Below are positions 14,680 through 15,097 of a stretch of DNA of 15,097 bases, one piece after another; within the stretch, counting starts at the first letter, position 1; every line of letters begins with the position of its first letter. The notes beneath the pieces were generated by a model. It was not told the DNA's origin. It ran no database searches and was given only the letters and a program-made list of their open reading frames with translations. The DNA comes from a bacterium (GTDB lineage Bacteria > Fidelibacterota > UBA2242). Where the stretch lies: the NCBI GenBank assembly GCA_018895675.1, contig JAHIOG010000648.1, forward strand, positions 1 to 15,097, given 5' to 3'. Position numbers and translations under genes: made by a program.

Positions 14680-14854
14680 AAAATTGCAGTACCCAATTTT
14701 CAGAGAAATATATCCAAAATGGAACATTATGGGACATAGGGTAGTAACTTTTTGGTGACTTTATCTGGATACATTCCTTGAATTACTGCTTATATTTTAT
14801 ACAGTTAAAACAATAAGTACCGAGGTTATAGTCTTTATAAAAATCTCGAAATAA
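14680..14854. other. AT-rich non-coding stretch between tRNA-Leu terminator and recombinase terminator
   Basis: No supported gene, tRNA remnant or repeat array is seen here. An 11-base word TTATGGGACAT (14727-14737) recurs inverted inside the recombinase end (14999-15009), where it encodes part of the LMGHSS motif; this is probably chance or a decayed remnant. The lower G+C fits an element boundary. Confidence 0.4.
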
Positions 14855-14883
14855 AAAAAGCCCGGAAATATTCTGGGCTTTTT
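14855..14883 (-). terminator. Bidirectional-looking terminator of the tyrosine recombinase
   Basis: A 13-base-pair stem AAAAAGCCCGGAA (14855-14867) and TTCTGGGCTTTTT (14871-14883), with one G-U pair and a three-base loop, has A/T tracts on both sides. It lies 22 bases behind the stop codon of the - strand recombinase and most likely ends that transcript. Confidence 0.9.
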
Positions 14884-14905
14884 ACCAATTTTATTGGAGA
14901 TATGT

Positions 14906-15097
14906 TTACTTAATAACAGTCTCTAGCATTTTTACACTTGATGCAAGGTTCTTATCTAATAATTCTGCATAATGTTTTTGTGTTACCAGTACAGAAGAAT
15001 GTCCCATAAGTTTTGAAACTCTGAATATATCAATAGAAATTGCCATTGTATATACCAAAATATCTGTTTTAAAGGCTCCTCTGACTTTCAGTTTACC
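14906..15097 (-). CDS. Tyrosine recombinase/phage-type integrase, C-terminal end (partial)
   Basis: Sixty-three residues run in from the right edge of the window to TAA at 14906-14908 on the - strand. The pattern IDIFRVSKLMGHSSVLVTQKHYAEL is the C-terminal signature of tyrosine recombinases: the H/W-position histidine in LMGHSS and the nucleophilic tyrosine in KHYAEL. Upstream, where an H-x-x-R box followed by a HTF-like segment is expected, the frame reads LKVRGAF: the arginine is present, the histidine is not, and the following segment matches the family poorly. The gene may therefore be decayed or divergent. It points towards tRNA-Leu, as integrases of tRNA-targeting elements often do. The N-terminal and most catalytic parts lie outside the window. 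Confidence 0.75.
   Translation of the reverse strand, partial: GKLKVRGAFKTDILVYTMAISIDIFRVSKLMGHSSVLVTQKHYAELLDKNLASSVKMLETVIK

Noticed and set aside
14409..14681. A 90-codon open frame on the + strand across the tRNA-Leu region
   Set aside because: It runs through the tRNA fragment, the intact tRNA-Leu and its terminator; the translation is only a by-product of these RNA genes.
14717..14752. A second recombinase remnant (IMGHRVVTFW-like translation)
   Set aside because: Only four residues resemble the LMGH motif and a stop follows at once; too short to separate from chance.

Overview
The window looks like a chromosomal segment from a bacterium of the Fibrobacterota-Chlorobiota-Bacteroidota (FCB) superphylum, perhaps a Marinimicrobia-, Calditrichota- or Ignavibacteria-like lineage. 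The pointers are a PorU-like protein end with a YPNPF/FlgD-like C-terminal domain, followed directly by a PorV/PorQ-family outer-membrane protein. Clear Shine-Dalgarno sequences before most genes and a TTGACA/TATATT-type promoter argue against a canonical Bacteroidota. The phylum assignment is inference; no rRNA is present.

Layout, all on the + strand until the last gene: (1) 2-3062, a tightly coupled cell-envelope cassette: C-terminal part of a PorU-like (C25 peptidase family) protein, PorV/PorQ-family protein, fibronectin-type-III putative lipoprotein, and a small SLBB-domain protein. (2) 3124-3591, an Lrp/AsnC regulator. (3) 3612-6365, prfB (RF2, with an intact programmed +1 frameshift) and lysS, separated by an inverted-repeat-bounded intergenic block carrying short hairpins. 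(4) 6383-9498, lolC/lolE-like permeases and the lolD ATPase, with overlapping ends, forming a lipoprotein-release ABC transporter. (5) 9553-14106, clpC and dnaK, two protein quality-control genes, closed by a strong terminator. (6) 14235-15097, a tRNA-Cys and a tRNA-Leu(UAA) with two broken tRNA copies between them, then the C-terminal end of a tyrosine recombinase on the - strand. This last part is AT-rich and looks like an integration hot spot.

The genes of blocks 1-5 are housekeeping or envelope functions. The most unusual content is in block 6 and in the prfB-lysS gap. A small two-hairpin module (TCCC-NNN-GGGR next to a CTYC-TTY-GGAG-like hairpin) occurs three times: once between prfB and lysS, once as an exact 23-bp insertion in the T-loop of a partial tRNA-Cys copy, and once as an exact 23-bp insertion, in opposite orientation, in the D-loop of a partial tRNA-Leu copy. 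The two intact tRNA genes beside them show precisely where the insertions lie. I read this as a short mobile or recombination-associated palindromic repeat that hit duplicated tRNA fragments; its mechanism is not visible here.
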